Shown here one piece after another: positions 16,122 through 25,894 of a stretch of 64,000 nt of DNA. The stretch lies in NCBI GenBank assembly GCA_041586735.1, contig JBFGZQ010000003.1:124001-188000 (forward strand), read 5' to 3'. The notes under the pieces were generated by a model. It was not told the origin of the DNA, ran no database searches, and saw only the letters and a list, made by a program, of their open reading frames with translations. The translations under genes and the position numbers were made by a program. How positions within the stretch are numbered: position 1 is the stretch's first letter; every line of letters begins with the position of its first letter. Source of the DNA: Motiliproteus sp041586735 (GTDB lineage: Bacteria; Pseudomonadota; Gammaproteobacteria; Pseudomonadales; Balneatricaceae).

Positions 16122-18023
16122 TCAACTAGGCAGGCCTGCGGGGATCGGATAAAACGTTTCATCATCCAAAATTCGCAAAGGCAACAGATCACTACGGGTG
16201 GTGATTACCGGCGAACTATCGACCCGCACCGAGGCCGCCGAATATTTACCCGCTACCGTATAGGTCGCCAACTGCACGTTAAATTTACCCAACACCGGCA
16301 GCTTACAGAGCGCCTGATAGATCTGATCCTGCTCAGCAAATCGGCCCCCGGTCTCCTCCAACACGGCGTTATTGCCGTCGACAATACTGATGTTATGGCC
16401 ACAGCGACCCGCGATAGGCTTGGTGACATATCCCCTATCCTGCAGCTGTTGGTTGAGGCTGTAATGCGATTCCAGTAGATTAGGATGGTCGGGGAACAGC
16501 TGCCAAAGTACCGGCAAGATCGCCTTGTTGCTAGGGATCAGGGTCCACAGGGGTTCGTAGACCATCACCTCCTGGCGCAACAACACATCGACCAACCGCG
16601 GGAGCGCGTTGTTGATACGGCTTTCACCAATAGCGGCCAGGGTTTCATCTTCGTCACACTCTGCGCGCAGTTGATCCAGCGCTGTCTCCCAGGCCCAGGT
16701 TTTCCATACCCATAAGATGCGCTCACCGTCGGCATCGACGACAAAGCCCTCGGCATCCCAATCCAGACCCGCCATACCTCGGATCAACTTGCAGCGAAGG
16801 CCCGCCTGTTCGGCCGCAGATTTCATAAACTGGGCGTGGTAGTCCTCCTCAGGATCATCGTCCTGCATGATGTGTAGCAACGTATCCACACCACTTTTAC
16901 GCCAGGCCCGCACTAGATCAGGGTGCAGTTTTTGACCTGGGCAACGGCCTTGAGTCACGCCATAGGCAGCAAACCAGGGCCCTTGCAGGAAAGCCGACTC
17001 ATAGTAACAAGAAGCGGAATCGGCATTGTATTCGTACACTTTGATGCCGCGCTCTGACACCGAAAAATCCAGGCGCCCGGTGATCATCTCATTACGACGG
17101 TTATTCCAGGATTGACGTAACCGCGGCCAGATCGACTGCGGCAGATTAAACCGCGCCAGCAAGGCATCGTCTTTAAGTACTCTATGGGTGGCGTGCATAA
17201 ACATCGCATGCAGTTCATTGGTCGCATGCTTAACCTCTCTGGCGGCACTCTCAGAGAGACCAAAATAGCTACGCCGATCCACGTCATTCTGGGTCAGCCA
17301 GGGACCACCCATCATCGCCAGAAAAGCCTTTCCTGCGGGCTGGGCGGCATCGATCCAATAGGGATTAACCTGTTTATCAGCCGCGATCTGCCCCTGACGC
17401 AGATTAAACAGCTGCGGAGCAGGGTCGATTCGCGGCTCCGCATCACGGGCATCCTCGCTCAATAACATCCATCCTAGAATCGAACCTTCGGCAAAGGTGC
17501 AGCGAATCCAATAGCCCCCCTGTTCATCGACTGATAGCTCGAGCTCGCGCGCCCAACGCTGTCCAGCCGGCCAGAGATGATGATCCATATTCTGCTCGGC
17601 GATACGCACTCGATCTTGCAGCACCTCGGTGATGATCGCCACATGGCCGGTGTCCTCAAACTCACCACCCTCGTTCCAGATCAACAAACAACCAGGCCGT
17701 GGAGGCCGAGGGTTGCCATTTTTGAATGATTGCACCGCCAGCAGCGAATTATCACCGATCACCCGTACCTTGCGCAGCTCAAAAATATCGTAGGCCATCG
17801 CCACGTCATCGAAGATCACCCCGTGATTGAGATACATCCAACGCCGCGCAAACTCTACGCACTGCCATTTATGGCCCATATAGATGCCATCTAGATAACT
17901 GCGGTACGATTCCCGATCGGGAAATTCACCGCTATCTGCGGAAGGATAATGCGACGAATAGACCGGTACATCGCCCGGAGCCATCCCTAGCAGGGTACCG
18001 AAAGGTGCGCAGGATTGTTTCAT
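16122..18023 (-). CDS. gss: bifunctional glutathionylspermidine amidase/synthetase
   Basis: A 633-residue two-domain enzyme similar in size to the 619-residue E. coli protein. The N-terminal CHAP-type amidase domain (about 1-200) has catalytic Cys55 in GHKWQCVEFARRW and a histidine in DTGHVAIITEV; it hydrolyses glutathionylspermidine. The C-terminal ATP-grasp-like synthetase domain (about 210-620) joins glutathione to spermidine using ATP; the blocks RLDFSVSERGIKVYEYNADSAS and KPIAGRCGHNISIVDG are diagnostic. The product contributes to thiol redox control. It lies 100 bases downstream of an M42-type peptidase gene in the same direction, a possible two-gene unit. Confidence 0.93.
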   Translation of the reverse strand: MKQSCAPFGTLLGMAPGDVPVYSSHYPSADSGEFPDRESYRSYLDGIYMGHKWQCVEFARRWMYLNHGVIFDDVAMAYDIFELRKVRVIGDNSLLAVQSFKNGNPRPPRPGCLLIWNEGGEFEDTGHVAIITEVLQDRVRIAEQNMDHHLWPAGQRWARELELSVDEQGGYWIRCTFAEGSILGWMLLSEDARDAEPRIDPAPQLFNLRQGQIAADKQVNPYWIDAAQPAGKAFLAMMGGPWLTQNDVDRRSYFGLSESAAREVKHATNELHAMFMHATHRVLKDDALLARFNLPQSIWPRLRQSWNNRRNEMITGRLDFSVSERGIKVYEYNADSASCYYESAFLQGPWFAAYGVTQGRCPGQKLHPDLVRAWRKSGVDTLLHIMQDDDPEEDYHAQFMKSAAEQAGLRCKLIRGMAGLDWDAEGFVVDADGERILWVWKTWAWETALDQLRAECDEDETLAAIGESRINNALPRLVDVLLRQEVMVYEPLWTLIPSNKAILPVLWQLFPDHPNLLESHYSLNQQLQDRGYVTKPIAGRCGHNISIVDGNNAVLEETGGRFAEQDQIYQALCKLPVLGKFNVQLATYTVAGKYSAASVRVDSSPVITTRSDLLPLRILDDETFYPIPAGLPS

Positions 18024-18123
18024 AACGAGGAAGCTACTCGAGAGAATGATTTAACAGCTAGCTATATACCCGATGCAGTAACACCGCAACAGAGGCTGGT
18101 CAAAAATATAATGGCCCTGCGGG

Positions 18124-19182
18124 TTAAATGCACGGCAGCCGAGCAATCTGTTGCAGCAGTGTCAAATAAGCCTGGCAGGTGGCAATCGAGGCAGACTCCT
18201 CCATGGTGTGGTAACCGGTGGTAGGAATCTGTAGCGTGGTACCGTGAACCAGACCATTACTGGCGGCGGTAATACGCCCCATCTCGGTACTACCCAAGGA
18301 CTGGGGGGCGAATCCCTGAAGCTCGGCCGCTCTATTTTTCTCCTCGATATAGGCATCCTTATAACTAAAACTGAGTCCTTGTTCGAGGCAAAGAGCTTCG
18401 ATACGGTCGGTGGTGGCCGCGTTAAAGAGGGCGTTAGCATCTTTACGACGCAGCACGATCTGCTGTTGATCGGCGATCGCGGTATCTGGATAGGGGCTGG
18501 TATCTAGCACGATCAGTTGGTTGGTACTGCCACCAAAGCGACGGAACCATTCCAGCAGGTAGCGCCAGCTGCGGCCCGCTTCCTCCTGTGCGGTAAAGAA
18601 TGCCGTACCCTGGTACCCCAAGCTGAATAGATGCACCAACAACGCAGCGGTCAGTACATTGTCCAACTGACCGTACAGGCGCTGATCACGTAATTGCAGA
18701 CGGTCGACAAAGGCCACCGGCGTGCCAGCCACCACATGCTCCAACCCCTGCAGCTCAAAAATCAGGTTATTACGATACTCACAGATATAGGCGCCACTGA
18801 TCTCGCCCCTACCCCGATACGCACCAGACCAGGGCTCATAGGCCATCACTGGCGTCTGATTAAAACGGTCTGCGACCTTATTCATCAGCTGCTCAGACAC
18901 AGAATTACCCAGCAGATCGGAGCGGCTACCGGCGACAAAGGCTGCATACTGGAATTCGTTAGGACCGGTACAGATCAGCCCATGACGGTCGATATGCGAG
19001 GAGAACATGCTGCTATGCGGATCATTACCCTGCGCCACCAGTAGCCCTTCGTACCAGGTCACCTGCGCGCCCCGCTCCTCCAGTGCACGCTGCAGCACTC
19101 TAAAAAACGCATGCTCGGACCCGACCACACTGGGCTGGCGAATCAACTCTTTCAGCAGATCTATAAACAGGTCGAATTGCAT
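18124..19182 (-). CDS. M42-family metallopeptidase
   Basis: A 352-residue protein of the M42/M20-type zinc aminopeptidase fold. Putative metal ligands are His63 and Asp65 in SSHIDRHG, the aspartate in GQLDNVLTAALL (about 174), the glutamates in FTAQEEAGRSW (about 197-198) and a histidine in the C-terminal TTGYHTMEESA. M42 enzymes are cytoplasmic aminopeptidases that often form large tetrahedral shells; the exact substrate is unknown here. It precedes gss by 100 bases in the same direction, suggesting a link to glutathione- or polyamine-peptide turnover, but that is inference. A small open frame with a strong ribosome binding site ends 11 bases upstream. Confidence 0.8.
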   Translation of the reverse strand: MQFDLFIDLLKELIRQPSVVGSEHAFFRVLQRALEERGAQVTWYEGLLVAQGNDPHSSMFSSHIDRHGLICTGPNEFQYAAFVAGSRSDLLGNSVSEQLMNKVADRFNQTPVMAYEPWSGAYRGRGEISGAYICEYRNNLIFELQGLEHVVAGTPVAFVDRLQLRDQRLYGQLDNVLTAALLVHLFSLGYQGTAFFTAQEEAGRSWRYLLEWFRRFGGSTNQLIVLDTSPYPDTAIADQQQIVLRRKDANALFNAATTDRIEALCLEQGLSFSYKDAYIEEKNRAAELQGFAPQSLGSTEMGRITAASNGLVHGTTLQIPTTGYHTMEESASIATCQAYLTLLQQIARLPCI

Positions 19183-19193
19183 GCGCGGTTACC

Positions 19194-19334
19194 TTAGTTG
19201 CGGCTGTTAACGGTTGGAAAACACTCAGCGGCTGCAGTAGCCACAAGAAGCAGGCGAGGCAAAACATCACAACGGCAGGAGGCCAAAGCCTGGCCTAAGG
19301 AACCTCCGAGAATCGGGTAACGGGCGTTATCCAT
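19194..19334 (-). CDS. candidate 46-residue leader peptide
   Basis: An open frame of 46 codons starts with ATG at 19334, preceded by AGGAGG with about six bases of spacing, the best Shine-Dalgarno match in this region. It stops 11 bases before the M42 peptidase start. The peptide begins MDNARYPILGG and has a hydrophobic stretch LLLVATAAA near the C terminus plus three cysteines. I recognise no family. Position and ribosome binding site suggest a translationally coupled leader or small protein for the peptidase-gss unit. It could also be a chance frame; codon conservation in relatives is untested. Confidence 0.4.
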   Translation of the reverse strand: MDNARYPILGGSLGQALASCRCDVLPRLLLVATAAAECFPTVNSRN

Positions 19335-19484
19335 AAGAACCCTCCTGAGTCAGGCCGCTATTGGCACATCTATCTAGAGCAATCAAACTACGATATATCA
19401 TTTATTGCAAGTAATTGACCCTTTAAGAAACGTCTCCCCATCTAAAAGTCATCAGCCTAGATGCGAGCATGTATTAAGAATCCG
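19335..19484. other. AT-rich gap between tamB and the peptidase-gss unit
   Basis: About 150 bases, AT-rich from 19380 to 19435, follow the tamB stop codon. The promoter of the peptidase-gss unit should lie here (minus strand). I could not identify convincing promoter hexamers or a terminator for tamB. Confidence 0.4.
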
Positions 19485-22400
19485 TCACCGCTCCAGCGTA
19501 TAAATGAGGTCACCACTGTTACTGGTCGTGCTGGTTTCTGACTCGATGCTCCAACGTTTGTTGAGTCGATAGCGCAGAAAAAAGGTATTGCTAGGCTCCA
19601 GCAAGCCGATGCCGTATTTAGCATACAGCCGCGGTGATAGGTATTTACCGATATACAGCGAGGTATTATTACTCGCACCAGCCGACTCAAACCCCAGCTC
19701 ATCGATAGAGAAGGTTTCCGCCAGGTTTTCGGCCACCGCATTCCCCCCCATCGTCGCCAAGGCGATCGCAGCCTTTAGCATCAACTCCTGCTCCGAGGGG
19801 GTGCTGGTTTCAGTTCCCGGTGCGCGCCCCAACAGCAGATAAGAGAGCAGACTGCTCTCGGGCATGGCCGGCTCAGAGAACAGCGTCAACCGGGGCGTTC
19901 TTAAGGTACCACCGACCCGAGCGCCGGCGGTCACCTGATCAACCTTGCGTGACACCCGCAGATCCAGACCGGGGTTATCCACCGGACCACCACTAAACAC
20001 CAAACTGCCACGCTCTATATTAAGATCCTGGCCGTAGAGCCGATATTTTCCGGCCGCCACCAATAGGCTCCCGGTCGCCCGTGTGGCCCTGCGTGCATCA
20101 TCCTCAACTAAGATACTGCCCTGCAGCAATCCTTTAAACCCCAGCGCATCCACCTCGACTTTATCACCCAGAGAGATACGTACCTGCGCATCCAGCGTTT
20201 GCCGGCTTTTCGCGGCGCCATTGACGGCACCCGCCCGAGAGTCGACGATCACCACATCCTCCGACAGGGCGGCGCTAAAGGTCAGTGGCGGTGGCGTCAC
20301 CTTGGCCTCGGGTATCTGTACTTCGCCACGGATCGTCAGGGCTTGGGGGGTAAACTCGGCACTAATATCCGGGGAGATCCAGGCTTTTACCTCTCGGGTA
20401 TCGACCGCTTTAAAGCGCTGGCCTTTGAGGGCGACCTGGCCTGATTGGGTTAATGGCAAAAATAGCCCGTTTAGCTGTAGAGCACCCTCGCCCGAACGCA
20501 CCGAGCCGGTCAGCTGCAACGCATCGCTATTGGGCTGATCGCGCAGTGCCAACTCTATCTCATCGAGCTTAATACCCAGCGCAGGCACTTCGGCGTGAGC
20601 ATTAGACAGTTGCAGATAGCCCTGAACCTGCGGCTGCTCCACACTACCGGACAGAGTTAGCACTGACTCTAGCTTGCCGCTGATCGCCTGTAACTGCGGG
20701 GTAAACAGCGAGATGAATTTCAGATCGTTAATCGCCATATCCAGCTGCCCATCAAGACCCGGACGCCTGTAGAGATCCTTTACGGCCAATGTCGCCTGCA
20801 GCGAACCGGCCGGCTGTCGCAACGGCAACTGCAGCTCGGCGCGCAGCTGCTCACCCCGGCCATTAAGTGTGAGTCGGATCTCACCCGCTTCGACCCGAAG
20901 ATCAGCATCCTCTAACAACAACTCGGAATCTAACAGCTCGGCATCGATCTGAAAACGGGGCCGCTGGCCAGGCTTTAGCCCGAAATCTGCCCGAGCCTGC
21001 AACTGGCCTTTAACATCTGTGCCGACCGGCAACCAGGGCTCCAACAGTTTCAAACCCAGCTGGCGGGTCTGCAGCGCCCCATTAATACCCTTCTGGTTAG
21101 ACCAGCGGCCATTGCCACAGAGCTCGCCGCTGCCGAGCGGCACACGCTGCAAACAAAAGGGCTCGATATTCGCCGACGTGGCACTGGCTTGCAGACTAGC
21201 AGGGTGCTGCAACCGCCAGGGTCCCGCCAGCTCCTGCTGCAGATCTAACTGAGAAATAGCGCCGCTCCAGGATGATCCCAACCAACGCCCCCCCAGCGCC
21301 AGCTTCAGCTCGATAGGCCCCTGATCAAGGTCCACCCGCAACTGATGTTGAGCCGGGGTGCCCTGACCCTGAAGACTTAGCTGCTGCCAGCGCTGACCTC
21401 CCAGATCCAACTCAGAGGCTTGCAGCTCAACAGAGGAGGCTTTCTGGGCGCTAAGATCGACATCAATATCTGCGTCTAGGCTGGCGATCCGCTGCGCGTC
21501 AAACTGTAATTCTCGCCCCTGCAGCTCGGCCTGCAGCTGCAGCTGCTGTGTCGGCCCCCGCAACGCGCCTGTAGCACTCAGGTGGCCGCCGGCATTAGGC
21601 AGCAATTTTTTCAGATCGGGAGCCTGCAGTGACCAATCAACATTGAGCTGTTCACCCAGAACGCCCTCAGCCTGGAGTTCGGCGCCTGCCAGTAATAGCC
21701 GCAACTGTTCAATCCGCAGTTCGCTACCCTGCAACTCCAGGTGGGCCCGCCCATCAACGGCTTGATCTCTGAGGGTGCCACTCAGGCGCTGCAACTCGGC
21801 CGTTAGCTGGAGTGGCTGGTTGGCGTTAATTACGCCGACGACTCGGGCGCTCATATCCAGACTCGCCGGCCACTCGGGCCAGTGAACCCCAGGGTTAAGC
21901 CGCTGGGTTGTCAATCCCAGCTGCCAACTGACTTGGGGCAGCCAGCTGAGCTGACCCTCAGCCTGCAGCTGGCCACCCAGTGTCTCAGCCGTCAACGTAA
22001 AGGGACTTAAGCCCTGCTCGTTACCCTGGGCTTGCAGCTGCCATTGGCCTGCGGGAATATCGGGGCCGCTCAACGCAGTATCCAACTGTAACTGGTAATT
22101 TTTTAGGCTACCTTCGATCTGGATCTGCCCTTTAGGGCTGCTGACCAGTGCACCCCCCTGCAGCGGATAGCCTAGATTCTGCCAATGGCCCTGCAGTGCC
22201 AGCTGAGGAAGCTGCTGCAGCTGGTCAATAACGCCGCTGAACTGCAGCTCAGCGCCAGTCGCCTCTTGAGTAACGCGTAACCGTTGTAGCTGCAGCCGAT
22301 CGCGAGACAGCTGCAGATCGGCCTGCAGCAGACTATCGCCCCATTCGGGCAAGTGCGCCTGCCACTGGCCACTGAGTTCGACGCCCTGCAGATTACCGCT

Positions 22401-23279
22401 GGCACTAAGATCGCCGCGTAGCATCTGGCCTTTAAGCTCCGGCAGCGCAAGACCGAGATCGGCACGGAGCTTTTCGACCCGTACCGAGCCCTGTGGACTC
22501 TCGAGTAGCGCTTGCAGTGTTGCCGAAACAGTGGCGTTCAACAGCCCGCTCAACTGCTGCTCCACGGCCAGATCCGCGAGGCTTCCGCTAATGCGGCCCT
22601 GCCCTTGTAATGCGGAGTATCCCGGCAGTGCCAGGCTCCAGTCGGTCTTCAACTGCAGCCTAAAGGTGTCGCTGGGGAGCAACTGACCCTGCAGCGTTAA
22701 TTGCCCTTGCGGAGCGCCGATCTGTAACTGCTCCAGCATCAGGGTCTTGTTTTCTGTATAAGCCCGCAACGTCAGGGTATCGATCTGAACAGGCGCGGGC
22801 ACCTCCCCCGATACCGCTGGCTGCTGCAGCAGAAATTGCTGGACTGATAAGCTATCGACACGCAGCTGAATCGGGAAAACCAGCTCCGGCAGCCTGATCG
22901 GAAACAGGGGCGTATCATCGACCTCGGGTGCGGCTTCGGCAGCAGGCAGGGTAATCTCCGGCTGAAGCAGATCCACAGCCTCTATATGCAGGGTCCCCCC
23001 AAACAGCGCCGTTGGCGACCAGGCCAGGTGGATGCGGGCCAGGCTAATATGTAAATCCTGGTGGCGGTAATCGACACCGTACAGGGTTAACTTATCGAGC
23101 AGCGTCCCCTCAACCCGTTCGACCTCCAGTGCTCCGGGGATCCAGCGCTGCCCCTGGATCAGTAACTGCTGCAAACCACTGTTGCTGCTGACCACGAAGA
23201 CCATCGTGGCCACAGCGATCACGGCCAGCAGCAGGATAAGACGTACGCCGAGAGTCACGAATGTTAGTCCCCTGATCAT
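19485..23279 (-). CDS. tamB: translocation and assembly module protein TamB
   Basis: A 1264-residue inner-membrane-anchored periplasmic protein. Residues 7-30 form an N-terminal membrane anchor (LGVRLILLLAVIAVATMVFVV). The long middle part is made of repeated short beta strands rich in Gln, Leu and Gly, as in the AsmA-like bridge proteins. The C-terminal DUF490 domain ends in blocks such as PGTETSTPSEQELMLKAAIAL and YIGKYLSPRLYAKYGIGL. TamB works with TamA in inserting certain outer-membrane proteins and, with related proteins, in moving phospholipids across the periplasm. Its ATG overlaps the tamA stop by four bases (ATGA), a typical tamAB arrangement. Confidence 0.93.
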   Translation of the reverse strand: MIRGLTFVTLGVRLILLLAVIAVATMVFVVSSNSGLQQLLIQGQRWIPGALEVERVEGTLLDKLTLYGVDYRHQDLHISLARIHLAWSPTALFGGTLHIEAVDLLQPEITLPAAEAAPEVDDTPLFPIRLPELVFPIQLRVDSLSVQQFLLQQPAVSGEVPAPVQIDTLTLRAYTENKTLMLEQLQIGAPQGQLTLQGQLLPSDTFRLQLKTDWSLALPGYSALQGQGRISGSLADLAVEQQLSGLLNATVSATLQALLESPQGSVRVEKLRADLGLALPELKGQMLRGDLSASGNLQGVELSGQWQAHLPEWGDSLLQADLQLSRDRLQLQRLRVTQEATGAELQFSGVIDQLQQLPQLALQGHWQNLGYPLQGGALVSSPKGQIQIEGSLKNYQLQLDTALSGPDIPAGQWQLQAQGNEQGLSPFTLTAETLGGQLQAEGQLSWLPQVSWQLGLTTQRLNPGVHWPEWPASLDMSARVVGVINANQPLQLTAELQRLSGTLRDQAVDGRAHLELQGSELRIEQLRLLLAGAELQAEGVLGEQLNVDWSLQAPDLKKLLPNAGGHLSATGALRGPTQQLQLQAELQGRELQFDAQRIASLDADIDVDLSAQKASSVELQASELDLGGQRWQQLSLQGQGTPAQHQLRVDLDQGPIELKLALGGRWLGSSWSGAISQLDLQQELAGPWRLQHPASLQASATSANIEPFCLQRVPLGSGELCGNGRWSNQKGINGALQTRQLGLKLLEPWLPVGTDVKGQLQARADFGLKPGQRPRFQIDAELLDSELLLEDADLRVEAGEIRLTLNGRGEQLRAELQLPLRQPAGSLQATLAVKDLYRRPGLDGQLDMAINDLKFISLFTPQLQAISGKLESVLTLSGSVEQPQVQGYLQLSNAHAEVPALGIKLDEIELALRDQPNSDALQLTGSVRSGEGALQLNGLFLPLTQSGQVALKGQRFKAVDTREVKAWISPDISAEFTPQALTIRGEVQIPEAKVTPPPLTFSAALSEDVVIVDSRAGAVNGAAKSRQTLDAQVRISLGDKVEVDALGFKGLLQGSILVEDDARRATRATGSLLVAAGKYRLYGQDLNIERGSLVFSGGPVDNPGLDLRVSRKVDQVTAGARVGGTLRTPRLTLFSEPAMPESSLLSYLLLGRAPGTETSTPSEQELMLKAAIALATMGGNAVAENLAETFSIDELGFESAGASNNTSLYIGKYLSPRLYAKYGIGLLEPSNTFFLRYRLNKRWSIESETSTTSNSGDLIYTLER

Positions 23280-25057
23280 AAATCAGGCCCCAGACTGAAA
23301 TGCAGACGAAATCCACGATTCTCACCCGTCTGCGGAAAACCCAAATCAAAGCGTACCGGGCCTATGGGGGTAAACCAGCGCAGACCCACACCGATCCCGG
23401 TATGCAAGCGCAGATGACTATCATCAAAGGCATTACCGCTATCAACAAAGGCAGCCACCCCCCAGTTTTTATGAATTCGATAATCCACCTCGGCACTCAT
23501 GACCAGCAAATGGCGTCCACCGATCACCACTCCATCGTCATCCTTGAGCCCCAGGCTCTGGTATTTATAGCCTCGCACACTGTTATCACCACCCGCATAA
23601 AAACGCAGCGTGGCGGGCAGCTGATCAAAGTTATCCACCCATGTCAGCCCCCCATCGATCCGCCCCAGCAGCCGAAGATCCGCAGTGATACTGTGCACCA
23701 GCTTACTACCGATAAGAATCTGGACAAAATCAGTATCGGAAAATAGCGTATCGCTGCCGCCGCGCAGCTGCAGTTTGAAACGCTTGCCGCGGCTGACATT
23801 CAACCGGTCTTGGGTATCCACCCGGGTCAGGTTCAGCTTAGGGATCAGAAACTCTGAGGTCTGAGTCAGCTCCCCGAAGGTGTAGGTCTCCACCGTCCAG
23901 TCTAGAGCCAACAACTGCTCCCACTGCTGTTTTTGAGTCTGCCAGGAGATCCCTAGCGCATAACTCTGGGCATCGATGCTGTCCGAGTCTTCATCGCTCA
24001 AACTCAGACGCACTGCATAACTATCCTCCTTGGGCCGCTCTCCGGGTATCGAATACTGTGAGTTAAGGCTGTTACGAATCTGCGAGGTTAGCAACTGGGT
24101 ATTTAATTTATGGCCCTTGGAATTGATCCAGCGCTGGGTCATCCCCAGCTTCGCTCGAGCTCCGGTATCGGTGCCGTAGCCCAGACCCGTTAGATACTTG
24201 GTGCGTTTGTGGGGCTCAAGATTAATAACGATAGGCACCTGGGTACCCTCGGCCTGATCCCATTGAGGACTGACCTCAACCTGCTGGAAATAGTCAGTAT
24301 CGATCAAACTGGTCTGCAGATCGATCAAGACGCTACTTTGAATAGGATCCCCTACGCTAAAATCAACGTAACGATTCAGATAATCATTATCCAAGGGCCC
24401 GGGAGTGAAGCGTAATTCGCCCACCGAGAACCTTGGACCGCTATCAAAGTGCAGGCTAATGAAAGCCTCATACTGGCTCAAATCGACGTCAACCCGCTGT
24501 TCGGTAAAGGTCGCGCGATAATAACCACGTTCTGCCGCTAACGAGCGCAACTGACGCTTTAGGTTCTCGTATTCAGCGTGAATCAGAGGCGCCCCGGGAC
24601 GCAATTTAGATTCGGCAATAAGCCAGGTGAAGGCCTCATCCTGCAAGGCATCGCCTTGCAATTGAATATCCAAGCCACCAACAAGCAATACAGGCCCCGG
24701 GTCTATCTGATAATGCGCCAGCCAGCCCTGTTCGCTTTCGGTCAGAGTCGCTTTGGTCAGGGGGCGATAGAGACCAAAAGGCTGCAATGCTTGGCCTATT
24801 TCGGTCTCAGCCTTATTATGCAGATAACGCAGCCTGACCCGGCTGACCACGATCTTATTGTGCAGTTGCTGGATACTGAGAAAACCACGAACATTCTGCT
24901 CTTGCTGCTGGCTAACCCCGTCAACCTTAACGGTCAACAAGCTATCGGTCTGGCCAACAGCCGCGTTGACCTGCAGCAGTAGAACCAGCAGCAGCACCCG
25001 TATCAACACCACGCCTAGCTGGAGCCTGGGTAACGCATATCCTCGAAGTAGACGCAA
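23276..25057 (-). CDS. tamA: outer-membrane assembly protein TamA
   Basis: A 593-residue Omp85-family protein. A signal peptide covers about residues 1-35 (hydrophobic core VVLIRVLLLVLLLQV). POTRA domains follow (about 36-280), then the C-terminal 16-strand barrel with GGDNSVRGYKYQSLG as the conserved lid-loop VRGY-type motif and GIGVGLRWFTPIGPVRFDLGFP near the end. It pairs with TamB in the translocation and assembly module. The start is a TTG at 25057 with GGAG five to six bases upstream; no in-frame ATG exists near it. It begins 45 bases after the upp stop in the same direction. Confidence 0.93.
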   Translation of the reverse strand: MRLLRGYALPRLQLGVVLIRVLLLVLLLQVNAAVGQTDSLLTVKVDGVSQQQEQNVRGFLSIQQLHNKIVVSRVRLRYLHNKAETEIGQALQPFGLYRPLTKATLTESEQGWLAHYQIDPGPVLLVGGLDIQLQGDALQDEAFTWLIAESKLRPGAPLIHAEYENLKRQLRSLAAERGYYRATFTEQRVDVDLSQYEAFISLHFDSGPRFSVGELRFTPGPLDNDYLNRYVDFSVGDPIQSSVLIDLQTSLIDTDYFQQVEVSPQWDQAEGTQVPIVINLEPHKRTKYLTGLGYGTDTGARAKLGMTQRWINSKGHKLNTQLLTSQIRNSLNSQYSIPGERPKEDSYAVRLSLSDEDSDSIDAQSYALGISWQTQKQQWEQLLALDWTVETYTFGELTQTSEFLIPKLNLTRVDTQDRLNVSRGKRFKLQLRGGSDTLFSDTDFVQILIGSKLVHSITADLRLLGRIDGGLTWVDNFDQLPATLRFYAGGDNSVRGYKYQSLGLKDDDGVVIGGRHLLVMSAEVDYRIHKNWGVAAFVDSGNAFDDSHLRLHTGIGVGLRWFTPIGPVRFDLGFPQTGENRGFRLHFSLGPDL

Positions 25058-25102
25058 TGTATCTCCAGTCTTGATGCCATCAGTAAGTGTCGATCGTGGT
25101 CA

Positions 25103-25732
25103 CTATTTAGTGCCGAATATTTTGTCACCCGCATCACCCAAGCCGGGCAAAATATAGCCTTGGTCATTCAAACACTGATCCACAGACGCGGTGTAGATAT
25201 CCACATCTGGATGTGCGGCTTTAAGCACTTCGATCCCTTCGGGGGACGCCACCAAAAATAGCCCCATGATAGAACGACAACCGGCTTTTTTAAGCATATC
25301 GATCGTCGCAATCAGGGTGCCTCCTGTTGCCAACATCGGATCGATGATCAACGCAGTGCGCTCTTCAATATCACCGACCAGCTTTTCGAAATAGGGCACG
25401 GGTTTAAGCGTCTGTTCGTCGCGATACAGTCCTACCACACTCACTTTAGCACTTGGCAACAGCTGCAACACCCCATCGAGCATCCCCAAGCCGGCTCGCA
25501 AAATAGGCACCAGGGTTATTTTTTTACCTTTGATGTGCTCAACCATCAACAGATCACCGGTCCAACCGGTGATCTGTTTGGGCTCGGTAGCCAGCGTCCG
25601 GGTGGCCTCGTAGGTCAGCAAATTGCCGATTTCAGCCGACAGTTCGCGGAACTGTTTGGTACTGATACCCTCTTTGCGCATCAGTCCCAGCTTATGCTGT
25701 ACCAACGGATGTCTGATCTCATAGACCGCCAT
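25103..25732 (-). CDS. upp: uracil phosphoribosyltransferase
   Basis: A 209-residue pyrimidine salvage enzyme that makes UMP from uracil and PRPP in the cytoplasm. The PRPP-binding loop is IIDPMLATGGTL, the uracil-binding C-terminal segment is YILPGLGDAGDKIFGTK, and VPILRAGLGMLDG is conserved. I place the start at the ATG at 25732 (MAVYEIRHP), which gives exactly the common family length; the frame extends six codons further upstream. No uracil transporter gene (uraA) is adjacent, unlike in enterobacteria. It precedes tamA on the same strand. Confidence 0.96.
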   Translation of the reverse strand: MAVYEIRHPLVQHKLGLMRKEGISTKQFRELSAEIGNLLTYEATRTLATEPKQITGWTGDLLMVEHIKGKKITLVPILRAGLGMLDGVLQLLPSAKVSVVGLYRDEQTLKPVPYFEKLVGDIEERTALIIDPMLATGGTLIATIDMLKKAGCRSIMGLFLVASPEGIEVLKAAHPDVDIYTASVDQCLNDQGYILPGLGDAGDKIFGTK

Positions 25733-25894
25733 AACACTCTCTCCTTGCAACCTGACGCTATAGCCAAAGCTTCGTGATAAAAACGGGTAATTTTAAAGTA
25801 TTTATACGAGACTGCATGCTGGCCGAACGTTGCTATGTTTGCCCTAAAAAGGGCGCTCCACATTAACTTGGCAACAGCGGCGCGCTAGCGCCTG

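Noticed and set aside
25840..25891. Short hairpins after panP (GCCCTAAAAAGGGC and GGCGC-GCTA-GCGCC)
   Set aside because: Stems are only five pairs with no following T tract in the right place, so I do not call them terminators.
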